Part shown: piece after piece, positions 45,203 through 54,088 of the stretch | How the letters are laid out: each line of letters begins with the position of its first letter | Position numbering within the stretch: position 1 is the stretch's first letter | DNA from: JALRAP01 sp046302815 | GTDB taxonomy: Bacteria > Bacteroidota > Bacteroidia > AKYH767-A > OLB10 | Assembly: GCA_046302815.1 (NCBI GenBank) | Contig: JBKCHO010000100.1 | Location: forward strand, 1-54,088 | Reading direction: 5' to 3' | Length of the DNA: 54,088 bases | Made by a program: the position numbers and the translations under genes | Notes under the pieces: generated by a model | What the model was told of the DNA's origin: nothing | Databases searched by the model: none | What the model saw: the letters and a program-made list of their open reading frames with translations, nothing else

Positions 45203-47401
45203 ATGATCATCAATCGCCACTTCACCAAAAACCAGTACGACCCGTACTCGTATTTCGAATTCCAATTGCGTAAGGTATCCACAAAGGATTCTGAGGGGAA
45301 AAACATTACGATGGAAGTGGAAGTGCCAGCAGATTGGTCCGAGACCGCAGCATACACCCTAGCCAACCACTACTTGGTGAGACACAATGAAGGCGAACAT
45401 TCGATTCAAGAAAATTCAATCCGACAAGCAGTTGATCGAATGACCAATTGTTGGATGAATTGGGGATTCAAATACGGCTATTTTACATCCCAAGAGGATG
45501 CATCAGCCTTTCGGGATGAAGCGGCTTATCTGATTTTATCGCAAAAAGCTTCGCCAAACTCTCCCCAATGGTTTAACACCGGATTGTTTGAGTCCTATGG
45601 CATCAAAGGAGACGACCAAGGTCATTTTTTTGCAGATCCCCTTACGGGGATGGCTCAGCCATGTCATAACTCGTACGAGCATCCTCAAGTACATGCATGC
45701 TTCATTCAATCGGTAAAAGACCATCTGGTTGGTCAGAGCGGAATCATGGATCTTTGGATGCGGGAGGCTCGTGTATTCAAATTCGGAAGCGGGTCTGGAA
45801 GCAATTTCTCATCTATCAGGGGCCAGGGTGAGCCTCTAGAAGGCGGAGGGTCTTCCTCTGGACTGATTTCATTTTTGAAAGTGGGAGATGCAGCAGCAGG
45901 TGCAATTCGGTCGGGTGGAACTACCAGAAGGGCTGCCAAAATGGTATGTGTTGATGTGGACCATCCAGACATCATGGATTTCATCATGTGGAAGGCCCGA
46001 GAAGAGAAGAAAGCCAGGTTGATGGTGCAGTCGGGAATGAATCCGGATGAGGCATATAGTTCCGTTTCTGGACAGCACTCCAACAATTCTGTCCGATTGA
46101 GTGATGCTTTCATGCAAGCCATGAGAAAAAAAGCAATTTGGAACTTGAAACCAAGAGTGACAACTGAAGCATCAAAAACGATTCCATCTTTGGAGATTTG
46201 GAACGCTTTGGCGGAGGCTGCCTGGAGCTGTGGCGACCCCGGTATACAATTCGATGGAACAATCAACAAGTGGAATACATGCAAAACATCCGGACGAATC
46301 AATGCATCCAATCCCTGCTCTGAGTATATGTTCCTAGATGATACGGCATGCAACCTTGCATCCTTAAACCTTGGTGGTTTTGTTGATGAAGTTGAAGGGT
46401 TCGATTTAGATGGTTTACTCCATGCAACGAAAATATGGACCATCGTTCTCGACATTTCCGTACTCATGGGACAATTCCCATCGAAAGAGTCGGCAGAAAA
46501 AAGCTGGAGTTTCAGAACACTTGGACTTGGATTCACCGGTTTGGGATCTATGATCATGCGGATGGGATTACCCTATGATGATGATGTTACCAGGGGGTTG
46601 GTTTCGGCCATTACATCATGCATGACCGGAAAGGCTTATCTAACCTCGATTGAAATGGCCCTGGAGTTGGGGCCTTTCCAAGCGTTTGAAACAAACCACG
46701 CGTCCATGGTCGAAGTGATGGTGTTGCATCGTGATGCGGTTTCAGGCATATCAGCTCATAAAACCAACAAGCCGATTTTGGACACGGCCGTCGAATTGTG
46801 GGATAAAGTAGTGAGCCTCGGATCAAAAAAGGGTTTTCGAAATGCGCAGGTTACCTGCATTGCACCTACCGGAACCATTGGTTTGATTATGGACTCAGAT
46901 ACTACAGGCATAGAACCGTTGTATGCTCCCGTCTTCAAAAAAAAACTAACAGACGGAGGAACGCTAATCATGACGCCACCATGTATCATGGAAGGAATGC
47001 GTAAACTTGGCTATGATTCCAATGAAATACATCATCAGTCGGAGTCTATCAAAAAAACGGGAACCTTGGACAAGTTAATGTTGAAAAGCCCAGACCATGA
47101 AAATGTGTTCCGATGCGCAACAGAAGAAATTTCAGGTATTGGAAAAATATCATTGGACGGTCATTTGAAAATGTTGGCCTCTGTTCAGCCGTTCATTTCA
47201 GGTGCTATTTCAAAGACGGTGAATCTTGACGACGAGACAACGCCAGAAGATATTTCAAAATGCATTTGGAAATCCTACAGGTTAGGTTTGAAATCCGTTT
47301 CCTTCTATAGAGAAGGAAGTAAAATGATTCAACCGATCCAGTCAATATACGCAATCGATACTGAAGGAATTTTCACAGATAGTTGCTGCTTGGTGAGGTG
47401 A
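45203..47401 (+). CDS. nrdJ: Adenosylcobalamin-dependent (class II) ribonucleotide reductase, short C-terminus
   Basis: Makes deoxyribonucleotides with coenzyme B12, independent of oxygen. 732 residues. QKASPNSPQWFNTGLF (about 115-130) and HACFIQSV with redox Cys166 are present; then GSGSGSNFSSIRG (about 195-207), NPCSEYMF with thiyl-site Cys372, CNLASLNLGGF (about 382-392), and APTGTIGLIMDSDTTGIEPLYAP (about 553-575). After SVSFYREGSKMIQP (about 700-713) only 19 or so residues remain, ending DSCCLVR; many NrdJ proteins continue for 80-150 residues there. The adjacent Cys-Cys near the end could be the thiol shuttle pair. The other two frames after the stop encode nothing like NrdJ. The B12 dependence implies uptake or synthesis elsewhere. 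Confidence 0.92.
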   Translation: MIINRHFTKNQYDPYSYFEFQLRKVSTKDSEGKNITMEVEVPADWSETAAYTLANHYLVRHNEGEHSIQENSIRQAVDRMTNCWMNWGFKYGYFTSQEDASAFRDEAAYLILSQKASPNSPQWFNTGLFESYGIKGDDQGHFFADPLTGMAQPCHNSYEHPQVHACFIQSVKDHLVGQSGIMDLWMREARVFKFGSGSGSNFSSIRGQGEPLEGGGSSSGLISFLKVGDAAAGAIRSGGTTRRAAKMVCVDVDHPDIMDFIMWKAREEKKARLMVQSGMNPDEAYSSVSGQHSNNSVRLSDAFMQAMRKKAIWNLKPRVTTEASKTIPSLEIWNALAEAAWSCGDPGIQFDGTINKWNTCKTSGRINASNPCSEYMFLDDTACNLASLNLGGFVDEVEGFDLDGLLHATKIWTIVLDISVLMGQFPSKESAEKSWSFRTLGLGFTGLGSMIMRMGLPYDDDVTRGLVSAITSCMTGKAYLTSIEMALELGPFQAFETNHASMVEVMVLHRDAVSGISAHKTNKPILDTAVELWDKVVSLGSKKGFRNAQVTCIAPTGTIGLIMDSDTTGIEPLYAPVFKKKLTDGGTLIMTPPCIMEGMRKLGYDSNEIHHQSESIKKTGTLDKLMLKSPDHENVFRCATEEISGIGKISLDGHLKMLASVQPFISGAISKTVNLDDETTPEDISKCIWKSYRLGLKSVSFYREGSKMIQPIQSIYAIDTEGIFTDSCCLVR

Positions 47402-47423
47402 TTAGGCTGATTAAATGGGGAAA

Positions 47424-49823
47424 TCAAATTCTCACAATTTTTCTAACCAAAGGCTTCTTCATTCCATCCTGTATGAGCACAACCTGGTATAAGCCGGGCG
47501 AATTGGACTCAGGAACCCAATCCACACTGGATTGGCCCTTCTCTATGAAGATTTCGGCGACCTTCCTGCCACCATTATCGAGTATCAACAATCGGGCGTT
47601 TTTTTCCAATGAGTATGTTCTGGTAATATTAAACCCCTCTTTTGAAGGATTAGGGCTGACATTCAAACCTGGATATGTTTCAATTATCTGACTAGGTGTT
47701 GAAACCAAATAGTCATAATAACCTAGTGCATACTCCCCTTTCTTCAAAGTATCAATGGCAATGCTTCCGCGACGGTCGTTGGGATTACTGGCGATGTTGA
47801 TGGTAAACCCATTCACCACTTGCCATTCATACCCTGGGCCAGGTCTGTATAAAATAGTAAGACTATCTTCTGTTCCAGTGATGAATGAATTGTCAAGATA
47901 TCCGGTAGATGCGCTGACGGATCCATCGTAAATGAAAATACCTTTGGCCGCGAAGCCGTTGGTGAAAAAACCATCCACTCTCCAATAGCGATAATCGGAA
48001 AGTCGAATTCCAGGATTGCTATTGATGAATGGATCGGGCGGCACCAAATGATGTTCCACTCTGACCCGTGCATTTGGAGATCCAGTACTCACAACATTCA
48101 TTGTAAAACTGGTTTCAGGAATGGGTTGTGTTCCGGTGTTGGTGACTAATTTCTCATTTCCCACCCGCGCATCTGCAACCTTTCCATAGCGATCCAAGGT
48201 GACCATGGAGGCGTAGAAATAAATCGGGATGTGAAACATGTTCGTCAACGAATCAATGACTACGCGAACTGTGGTATCATTGACACCGTCGGTGAAATTG
48301 ATTTCAATAGGCATTTCATATAAGTGATTGGCATTGCCTTTGGATCGTTGACGGGTGTAAATGAAATAATGGTCGAGGCCACCTGGCATATACACGATAG
48401 AATCGACGGAGAAATGCGGAAAACCGGGAGTAAACACCCAGTCATCAAAAAATCTGTTCATATTGATTCCTGAGCCAGCTGTCATGGCGTCACGCAGATC
48501 ATAACTGGATGCATGACTAAAAGCATAATCATCCATGTAGCGCTTGGTACCGTTGAAAAATGCAGAGTCGCCTAAATAGTGACGCATGGTATGTACAATA
48601 TTGGCTCCTTTCTGATATACATGATATCCGTATGTGTAATCATGCGGAATATTGTTCATGGTCAAATAAGAACCGTCTTGCGCAGGTGTATGGGCAAATT
48701 GAAGCACCTTGCGGTGATTAGTTCTAATCCAATCACGGTAGGCGTTGATACCATTTACTTTTTCGGTGTAGAATGCCTCGTTGAAACTAGCCCAACCCTC
48801 GTTTAACCACATATCCTGCTCGGTGGCGCATGTTACCTTGTCGCCCCACCACATGTGTGCCAACTCATGAGCCCACAAGGTGGCATAAGTTTGTGATCCG
48901 TTCACAAAACCGCGACCGATATGTATACTGGTAGCATGTTCCATAGCTCCTGAATTGAACGGAACGAGGCAATATCCGATCTTATTGAATGGGTAGTCGC
49001 CATAAGCTGAAATGAAAGAAGAGAGACAGGTATCCAAGTTTGAAAAAGTAGAAAGTACAGCGTTGGTATCGGCGGGAGCGGCAGCCCATTCCACAGGAAT
49101 GCCGTTTGAACTGCGTTGCAGTCGATGGTAAGGCCCTACGGCAATGGAAGCAAGGTATGTTGGTATGGTTTGATCCATTTTCCAATGCCAGGTTTTAGTG
49201 CCATCGGGATTCGTGATTTCCTGCTGTAGCTCGCCGTTACAAAAAGCCTTGTTGGCGGAAGATGTTCTGATTCTGAAATCATACCGTGCGCGAGATACGA
49301 AGTTGTCTTCGCAAGGAAACCATGCTCGTCCGAAATTATGCGGGTTGGTTCCAAAGCCAACACCCATGTTGAATGCATACCCACCGCTGAAATGAAACCC
49401 ACCCCATCCAGCAGCTTCCAGAGTAGGTGTGCCCCTATAGTGAATCCAAACTGTTACTGAGTCATTGGCGGCTATCGCGGGTTGGAATTGTAGAATTAGG
49501 GATGGAGGAGTATGGCTATAGCTAACCGAATATCCAGCGGCAGTAATGGAATCTATATTGAACGACTCCATATCCAATCCAACCACATTGAATGATCCCT
49601 GATCGGCCAGTATGGTAATACCTACTTTGGCTCGTATGGATTGACTGCCAAAGGCAATGGTATCAATGCGGATATCGTAATGAGTAACATCATAAGGAGA
49701 AGCTGTTGATGTACGACCGACATGGTTTCCGTGCAAATGCTGTTTGGAATCCATGCAAGATTGTGCCGTGGTTTGAATTGGGCTCAAAAGAAGCAGGGCT
49801 GCAATCAAGAGAAGTCGAGTCAT
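47424..49823 (-). CDS. M1 family metallo-aminopeptidase, secreted, with T9SS type A sorting domain
   Basis: 799 residues. Signal peptide 1-21 (ending TTAQ); M1 N-terminal beta domain at about 42-220; catalytic domain with zinc motif His319-Glu320-Leu-Ala-His323 and distal ligand Glu342 (LNEGWASF), at the expected spacing. The substrate-binding GxMEN motif reads Gly292-Ala-Met-Glu-His296: the usual Asn is His. The last 80 or so residues (LNVSPNPSKEGFNI, LLILDNGGRKVAEI, SPGLYQVVLIQ, RKIVRI) are a T9SS type A C-terminal domain, so the enzyme is inferred to be released or surface-bound and to digest peptides outside the cell. Convergent with nrdJ (22-base gap) and divergent from gdhA. Confidence 0.93.
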   Translation of the reverse strand: MTRLLLIAALLLLSPIQTTAQSCMDSKQHLHGNHVGRTSTASPYDVTHYDIRIDTIAFGSQSIRAKVGITILADQGSFNVVGLDMESFNIDSITAAGYSVSYSHTPPSLILQFQPAIAANDSVTVWIHYRGTPTLEAAGWGGFHFSGGYAFNMGVGFGTNPHNFGRAWFPCEDNFVSRARYDFRIRTSSANKAFCNGELQQEITNPDGTKTWHWKMDQTIPTYLASIAVGPYHRLQRSSNGIPVEWAAAPADTNAVLSTFSNLDTCLSSFISAYGDYPFNKIGYCLVPFNSGAMEHATSIHIGRGFVNGSQTYATLWAHELAHMWWGDKVTCATEQDMWLNEGWASFNEAFYTEKVNGINAYRDWIRTNHRKVLQFAHTPAQDGSYLTMNNIPHDYTYGYHVYQKGANIVHTMRHYLGDSAFFNGTKRYMDDYAFSHASSYDLRDAMTAGSGINMNRFFDDWVFTPGFPHFSVDSIVYMPGGLDHYFIYTRQRSKGNANHLYEMPIEINFTDGVNDTTVRVVIDSLTNMFHIPIYFYASMVTLDRYGKVADARVGNEKLVTNTGTQPIPETSFTMNVVSTGSPNARVRVEHHLVPPDPFINSNPGIRLSDYRYWRVDGFFTNGFAAKGIFIYDGSVSASTGYLDNSFITGTEDSLTILYRPGPGYEWQVVNGFTINIASNPNDRRGSIAIDTLKKGEYALGYYDYLVSTPSQIIETYPGLNVSPNPSKEGFNITRTYSLEKNARLLILDNGGRKVAEIFIEKGQSSVDWVPESNSPGLYQVVLIQDGMKKPLVRKIVRI

Positions 49824-50006
49824 GTCAATCTTTGTATAGAGTAAAAATATGGAAAGTTGGGCAATGGCTGGATAAATCGTTAATCCAATTCGCCTTGGGA
49901 GAGATTGCCTTTAACAAATTATCTTTTTTGATGGTGAATAACTGGATGGATATCAAGGTTAACAAGTGACTATTTTACCTATTTTCGCCCTACCAATATA
50001 TTGGAT

Positions 50007-51299
50007 ATGAGCGTAGTGAAGATTTCAAAAAAGGCTCCAGCGGGAGCAACCGACAGTACAAACCCATTTGAGGCCATGATTGAAAGGCTCAATGAGGCGG
50101 CAAGGGTCATCAAACTGGATGAGAATGTTTACCAGGTAATGAAAAACCCATCGAGGCAAATCGTAGTAAGCCTACCTATCCATATGGATGATGGTTCAAT
50201 CAAGGTGTTTGAGGGATATCGAATCATACATAGCACTGCTCTTGGCCCATCAAAAGGTGGTATCCGATATTCGATGGATGTAAACCCGGAGGAGGTGAAA
50301 GCATTAGCAGCATGGATGACTTTCAAATGTGCAATTGCGGGAATCCCATATGGTGGTGCCAAAGGTGGCATTACCTGCGACCCAAGGAAAATGTCTAAAG
50401 GAGAATTGGAGAGGCTTACAAGAGCTTACACCGCGGCCATGTCGGATATATTTGGAGTTGACAAAGACATCCCTGCCCCTGACATGAACACCGGACCTCA
50501 AGAGATGGCTTGGATTGTTGATGAATATTCGAAAATCAAGGGTGGATTTACACCAGGTATCGTTACTGGCAAGCCCTTGTTCCTTGGTGGTTCGCTAGGT
50601 CGTGTAGAAGCTACAGGTCGGGGTGTGGTTGTATCTGCCTTGGAGGCCATGACCAAATTGGGCATGGATCCCAAAAAATGCACTGCAGTAGTGCAAGGTT
50701 TTGGAAATGTAGGATCCATTACGGCGCTTCATTTCGAACAAGCGGGGGTAAAGGTGATAGGTATTTCCGATCATACGGGTGCATTCTACAATGAAAAGGG
50801 TATCGATTTGAAAAAAGCCATTGCTCACAGGGATAAAAACAAAGGAGTATTGAAGGGCTTCAAAGGGGGCAAAGCCATTTCAAACGAACAACTGTTGACT
50901 TTGAAAACGGATGTGCTTGCGCCATGCGCAATGGAAAACCAAATAAGGGCAGCCACCAATGCCGACAAAATAAAGGCCAAACTCATCGTAGAAGGTGCAA
51001 ACGGTCCAACTACTGCCCGAGCTGATGAAATCCTCAACAAAAGAGGTATCACTGTGATTCCAGATGTATTGGCTAACGGAGGTGGTGTTACCGTATCGTA
51101 TTTCGAGTGGGTACAAAATCGAACCGGCTATTACTACCGTGAAGATGAAATCAACAAACGCGCCGACAATTGGATGCGTAAGGCTTTTGACAATGTTTGG
51201 GAAACAGCTCAAAAACATAAGGTTTCTCTTCGTATCGCTGCCTACATTGTTGCATTGGAAAAAGTTGAGAAGGCCATTAAAGCAAGAGGGTCGTACTGA
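50007..51299 (+). CDS. gdhA: Glutamate dehydrogenase (Glu/Leu/Phe/Val dehydrogenase family)
   Basis: Interconverts glutamate and 2-oxoglutarate plus ammonia. 430 residues from the ATG at 50007; a TTG two codons upstream is less likely. Motifs: GGIRYSMDVNPEEVKALAAWMTFKCA (about 85-110), PYGGAKGGI with catalytic Lys119, PAPDMNTGPQEM (about 155-166), and Rossmann loop VQGFGNVGS (about 230-238). The chain length matches the hexameric NAD- or NADP-dependent bacterial/archaeal form; cofactor choice cannot be read. Lies between the exported aminopeptidase and, on the other side, psd and hutU: together with hutU it suggests amino-acid catabolism feeding glutamate. Confidence 0.95.
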   Translation: MSVVKISKKAPAGATDSTNPFEAMIERLNEAARVIKLDENVYQVMKNPSRQIVVSLPIHMDDGSIKVFEGYRIIHSTALGPSKGGIRYSMDVNPEEVKALAAWMTFKCAIAGIPYGGAKGGITCDPRKMSKGELERLTRAYTAAMSDIFGVDKDIPAPDMNTGPQEMAWIVDEYSKIKGGFTPGIVTGKPLFLGGSLGRVEATGRGVVVSALEAMTKLGMDPKKCTAVVQGFGNVGSITALHFEQAGVKVIGISDHTGAFYNEKGIDLKKAIAHRDKNKGVLKGFKGGKAISNEQLLTLKTDVLAPCAMENQIRAATNADKIKAKLIVEGANGPTTARADEILNKRGITVIPDVLANGGGVTVSYFEWVQNRTGYYYREDEINKRADNWMRKAFDNVWETAQKHKVSLRIAAYIVALEKVEKAIKARGSY

Positions 51300-51371
51300 T
51301 GATTAAATTTCCAGCCTATTAGCCAACGGCCAGACAAATTATCTATAAACCAACATTCAATCAAACCAACC

Positions 51372-52034
51372 ATGACCATACACCGCGAAGGACACACGAT
51401 CATAGGAGTCACCCTAGCAATACTCGCCATACTAAACGGCCTATGCTATCTTTGGTTTGGCGATGTTTTCTGGCTTCAATGGACAGTGGCAGGTATATCA
51501 ATTGTTTTTTTTCTCCTTATTCTTCAGTTTTTCAGATACCCAAAACGCAGTTTGACTCGAAACGATCGTTATGCCGTTTGCCCGGCCGATGGCAAGGTGG
51601 TTGTTGTTGAAAAAACCTTTGAAGCAGAATATTTCAAAGATGAAAGAATTCAAGTCTCCATATTCATGTCGCCGTTGAATGTACATGCAAACTGGTATCC
51701 TGTTTCTGGCAGGGTTAAAGTGATGAGGCATCACAAAGGAAAAAAACTAGTTGCATGGCATCCAAAAGCATCTACCGAGAATGAGAGAACCACTTTGGTG
51801 TTAGAAAGGGATAACAAATCGGAAATTCTGGTTCGACAAATAGCCGGAGCATTGGCAAACCGTATTGTTTTTTATCCTCTTGAAGGAGATATGATCCGCC
51901 AGTGCGCTGAATGGGGTTTCATCAAATTCGGCTCCCGAGTAGATATTTTTCTTCCCTTAGATGCCGAAATACTGGTGCATGTGGGACAAAAAGTAACTGG
52001 AGGAATCGATGTGGTTGCGAAATTCAAATCCTGA
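51372..52034 (+). CDS. psd: Phosphatidylserine decarboxylase proenzyme, short type
   Basis: Makes phosphatidylethanolamine. 220 residues, the short form found in Bacteroidota and archaea, with one or two N-terminal membrane helices (about 9-28 and 32-53) and the decarboxylase domain (about 60-218: CPADGKVVVVE, SIFMSPLNVHANWYPVSG). Self-cleavage to the pyruvoyl enzyme is expected between Gly187 and Ser188 in KFGSRVD. Seventy-two bases after gdhA; convergent with the hutU-side lipoprotein gene. The CDP-alcohol phosphatidyltransferase at 32571 could supply related lipids. Confidence 0.93.
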   Translation: MTIHREGHTIIGVTLAILAILNGLCYLWFGDVFWLQWTVAGISIVFFLLILQFFRYPKRSLTRNDRYAVCPADGKVVVVEKTFEAEYFKDERIQVSIFMSPLNVHANWYPVSGRVKVMRHHKGKKLVAWHPKASTENERTTLVLERDNKSEILVRQIAGALANRIVFYPLEGDMIRQCAEWGFIKFGSRVDIFLPLDAEILVHVGQKVTGGIDVVAKFKS

Positions 52035-52045
52035 TTGAAACACCT

Positions 52046-52447
52046 TCACTGACGCGTACAAATAGCTGTAGCTGGAAAATTGTCGCTGTTGTAAGTCAAA
52101 TTCAATTCCCCATCGTCAAAAAATCCGGTGCCTTGAAAACTGAATCCATCGACCACTTGATTTGGAATTGTAATACTGTTCCCGGAAACAAGCCAAATAA
52201 CGCTGGAGCTAAATCCAAGTAAGCTGAAATTTTTTACCCTCAGCGAATCGAACTCGCCTAACTTTTCTATAGAGATAGTGAATGAAAGTGTATCATTCTT
52301 CTTAATCTCCTTACAATTCCAACTTCCAACATACTTGTCGCGGTCGGATCCAGGAATATCTGGAGCTGATTCCTCCTCAGCGCATGAAGCAAAAATGAAT
52401 GAAATTGAAATAAGGAGTAAATAGCGGCTGATGGAATTGCGAAACAT
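52046..52447 (-). CDS. Small lipoprotein of unknown function
   Basis: 133 residues from the ATG at 52447; a TTG 12 bases upstream is an alternative. Signal peptide with lipobox FASC (Cys near residue 22), followed by an acidic EEES spacer, which in Bacteroidota can act as a surface-export signal. The body (about 40-130) looks like a single small beta-barrel or lipocalin-like sandwich (YVGSWNCKEIKKNDTLSFTISI, FSFQGTGFFDDGELNLTY). Two more cysteines may pair. It follows hutU by 17 bases on the same strand but no histidine-pathway role is evident. Confidence 0.75.
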   Translation of the reverse strand: MFRNSISRYLLLISISFIFASCAEEESAPDIPGSDRDKYVGSWNCKEIKKNDTLSFTISIEKLGEFDSLRVKNFSLLGFSSSVIWLVSGNSITIPNQVVDGFSFQGTGFFDDGELNLTYNSDNFPATAICTRQ

Positions 52448-52464
52448 GGAAATTCTCAACTTGA

Positions 52465-54088
52465 TTATTTTAACCGTTCCCGGATATCTAGTCGATGCCT
52501 TCTTGCCGTGTCGAGAGCGATATCATAACCGGCATCCATATGCCTGATAACACCCATGGCTGGATCATTATGCAAAACCCTTTTAAGTCGGCGAGCAGCA
52601 TCATCTGTGCCATCAGCTACAATGACCATGCCAGCATGAATAGAGTACCCGATACCAACTCCTCCCCCATGATGCAAAGAGACCCAGCTCGCACCTCCTG
52701 CGGTATTGATCAGTGCATTTAAAATAGGCCAATCAGCAACGGCATCTGATCCGTCTTTCATGGCCTCTGTTTCCCGGTTAGGGGAGGCTACTGAACCTGT
52801 ATCCAGGTGGTCTCTACCAATTACGATTGGTGCCTTTACCTTGCCGGAGCGAACCAGTTCGTTGAAAGCCAAACCGGCTTTTTCACGATCTCCTTGACCG
52901 AGCCAACAGATGCGGGCAGGCAATCCTTGGAATGCGATTCGATCCTGTGCCATCTTAATCCATCTAGCCAATGGTTTATTATCAGGGAATAGCTCAAGGA
53001 TCAGCTTATCGGTTTCATAAATATCTTGTGGATCGCCCGAAAGAGCTGCCCATCTGAAGGGCCCCTTGCCCTCGCAGAATAAGGGTCGTATGTAAGCCGG
53101 AACGAATCCTGGAAAATCGAATGCATTCTCCAACCCCATATCAAAGGCCTGACCTCGCAGGTTATTGCCATAGTCGAATGTAACAGCTCCGCGCTTCTGC
53201 ATCTCCAACATCAGTTTTACATGGCGAACCATGCTTTCCCTGCTGAGACGCACAAATTTTTCCGGATCGCTTTCCCGTAGCACCTTAGCCTGATCTGCAT
53301 TGAGTCCATGGGGAAAATACCCAACGAGCGCATCGTGTGCGGATGTCTGATCGGTTAAAACATCGGGAATAATGCCTCGCTCAAGCATACGCTCCAACAA
53401 ATCAATCACATTGCATACAACACCGATAGATATGGCTTCGCCTTTTTCTTTAGCTCTCAAAGCGCGGTCGATGCCGTTGTCAATGTTGTGAGTCATCACA
53501 TCGATATAACGGGTATCGATGCGTTTCTGAATGCGCCACTCCTCAACATCCGCCGCAAGGCAAACCCCTTCGTTCATGGTGATGGCAAGCGGTTGCGCTC
53601 CGCCCATTCCACCGAGACCTGCGGTAACGGATATGGTATTTTTCAATGAACCTCCAAAATGCTGACGGGCTACTTCTGCAAAGGTCTCATAGGTACCTTG
53701 CACAATGCCTTGGGAGCCGATATAGATCCATGATCCGGCAGTCATTTGACCATACATGGTAAGACCTTTCGCTTCGAGTGACCTGAAATGCTCCCAATTG
53801 GCCCAATGAGGAACCAACATCGAGTTGCTGATGATGACACGAGGCGCATCCTTGTGGGTAGGTAATATGCCCACCGGCTTACCTGATTGAACCAATAAGG
53901 TTTCATCTTCATTCAGGTCGCGAAGCGCCTTTACGATCAACTCAAACGCTTCTGGGTTTCGAGCCGCCTTGCCAGTGCCACCATATACAATCAAGTCTTC
54001 AGGACGTTCGGCAACCTCGGGATCGAGATTGTTGTGCAACATACGCAAGGCAGCTTCCTGCACCCATCCTTTGCAGGAAATAATGGTG
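52465..54088 (-). CDS. hutU: Urocanate hydratase, 5' end outside window
   Basis: Second enzyme of histidine degradation: urocanate to imidazolone propionate. The visible 540 or so residues begin TIISCKGWVQEAALRML at the window edge and match the start region of HutU, so only a short N-terminus is missing; a GTG at 54063 is an internal Val and not the start. Motifs: VYGGTGKAARN, VTAGLGGMGGAQPLA (NAD-binding), DQTSAHD and GRDHLDTGSVASPNRETEAM. HutU uses tightly bound NAD as an electrophile in the cytoplasm. Other hut genes are not in the window; the next gene downstream encodes a lipoprotein. Confidence 0.95.
   Translation of the reverse strand, partial: TIISCKGWVQEAALRMLHNNLDPEVAERPEDLIVYGGTGKAARNPEAFELIVKALRDLNEDETLLVQSGKPVGILPTHKDAPRVIISNSMLVPHWANWEHFRSLEAKGLTMYGQMTAGSWIYIGSQGIVQGTYETFAEVARQHFGGSLKNTISVTAGLGGMGGAQPLAITMNEGVCLAADVEEWRIQKRIDTRYIDVMTHNIDNGIDRALRAKEKGEAISIGVVCNVIDLLERMLERGIIPDVLTDQTSAHDALVGYFPHGLNADQAKVLRESDPEKFVRLSRESMVRHVKLMLEMQKRGAVTFDYGNNLRGQAFDMGLENAFDFPGFVPAYIRPLFCEGKGPFRWAALSGDPQDIYETDKLILELFPDNKPLARWIKMAQDRIAFQGLPARICWLGQGDREKAGLAFNELVRSGKVKAPIVIGRDHLDTGSVASPNRETEAMKDGSDAVADWPILNALINTAGGASWVSLHHGGGVGIGYSIHAGMVIVADGTDDAARRLKRVLHNDPAMGVIRHMDAGYDIALDTARRHRLDIRERLK

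Noticed and set aside
47383..47691. Frame continuing past the nrdJ stop as a frameshifted C-terminal domain
   Set aside because: Its translation shows no NrdJ features and is the antisense of the sorting-domain end of the M1 peptidase gene.
54061..54063. GTG as start of hutU
   Set aside because: The frame stays open to the window edge and the residues before it (TIISCKGW) match the HutU family, so the true start is outside.
1..54088. Search for mobile elements, prophage, defence systems or a biosynthetic cluster
   Set aside because: No transposase, integrase, terminal inverted repeats, restriction or nuclease genes, or large synthase genes were found; gene content is core and envelope-related throughout.

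Overview
The window comes from the chromosome of a Bacteroidota bacterium. The signs are: two proteins with the gliding-motility-type (type B) T9SS C-terminal sorting domain and one with a type A domain; a TonB receptor paired with a DUF4249 lipoprotein; a DUF2279 protein; a Bacteroidota-type LptD; Bacteroidota -7 promoter boxes of the form TAnnTTTG; and little Shine-Dalgarno signal. Gene content suggests a free-living, probably aerobic member of the Flavobacteriales or a related order, but I cannot fix the family. Base composition is moderate and fairly even. I see no insertion sequence, prophage, integrase, CRISPR array or defence locus. No gap between genes exceeds 300 bases.

Layout. 1-696 is the end of an M16 peptidase gene. 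919-9723 holds two large secreted proteins, the first a 2196-residue repeat protein with a recently expanded internal array. 9856-11325 is guaB. 11396-16637 is a run of three SurA/PpiC-family periplasmic proteins followed by a MoxR ATPase, closed by a strong hairpin terminator. On the minus strand follow a long-form GAPDH gene and an HtrA protease gene. 20064-27961 is a seven-gene plus-strand run: dapF, a GNAT acetyltransferase, a seven-haem cytochrome with TPRs, mltG, an unknown exported protein, a phosphohexomutase and a DUF2279 protein. The minus-strand block 28019-32335 carries trxB and, separately, the TonB receptor/DUF4249 pair, followed by a tRNA-Pro with its own terminator.

32571-38871 is a tight seven-gene minus-strand operon (read from 38871 downward): a SPOR amidase, an MCE/MlaD protein, a membrane Fe-S oxidoreductase, a CCG-domain Fe-S protein, an unknown small protein, TerC and a CDP-alcohol phosphatidyltransferase. 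lptD diverges from it, followed by purC. The rest holds a small Tudor-like protein, a YyaL/SPATA20 thioredoxin-domain protein, a short class II ribonucleotide reductase, a T9SS-exported M1 aminopeptidase, glutamate dehydrogenase, phosphatidylserine decarboxylase, a lipoprotein and the 3' part of hutU, which runs off the end.

Most genes serve the cell envelope (LPS insertion, peptidoglycan trimming, phospholipid synthesis, outer-membrane protein folding, surface adhesins) mixed with core metabolism. The best candidates for something little described are the amplified Ig-like array, the seven-haem cytochrome placed inside a cell-wall gene run, and the redox pair embedded in the amidase/MCE operon.
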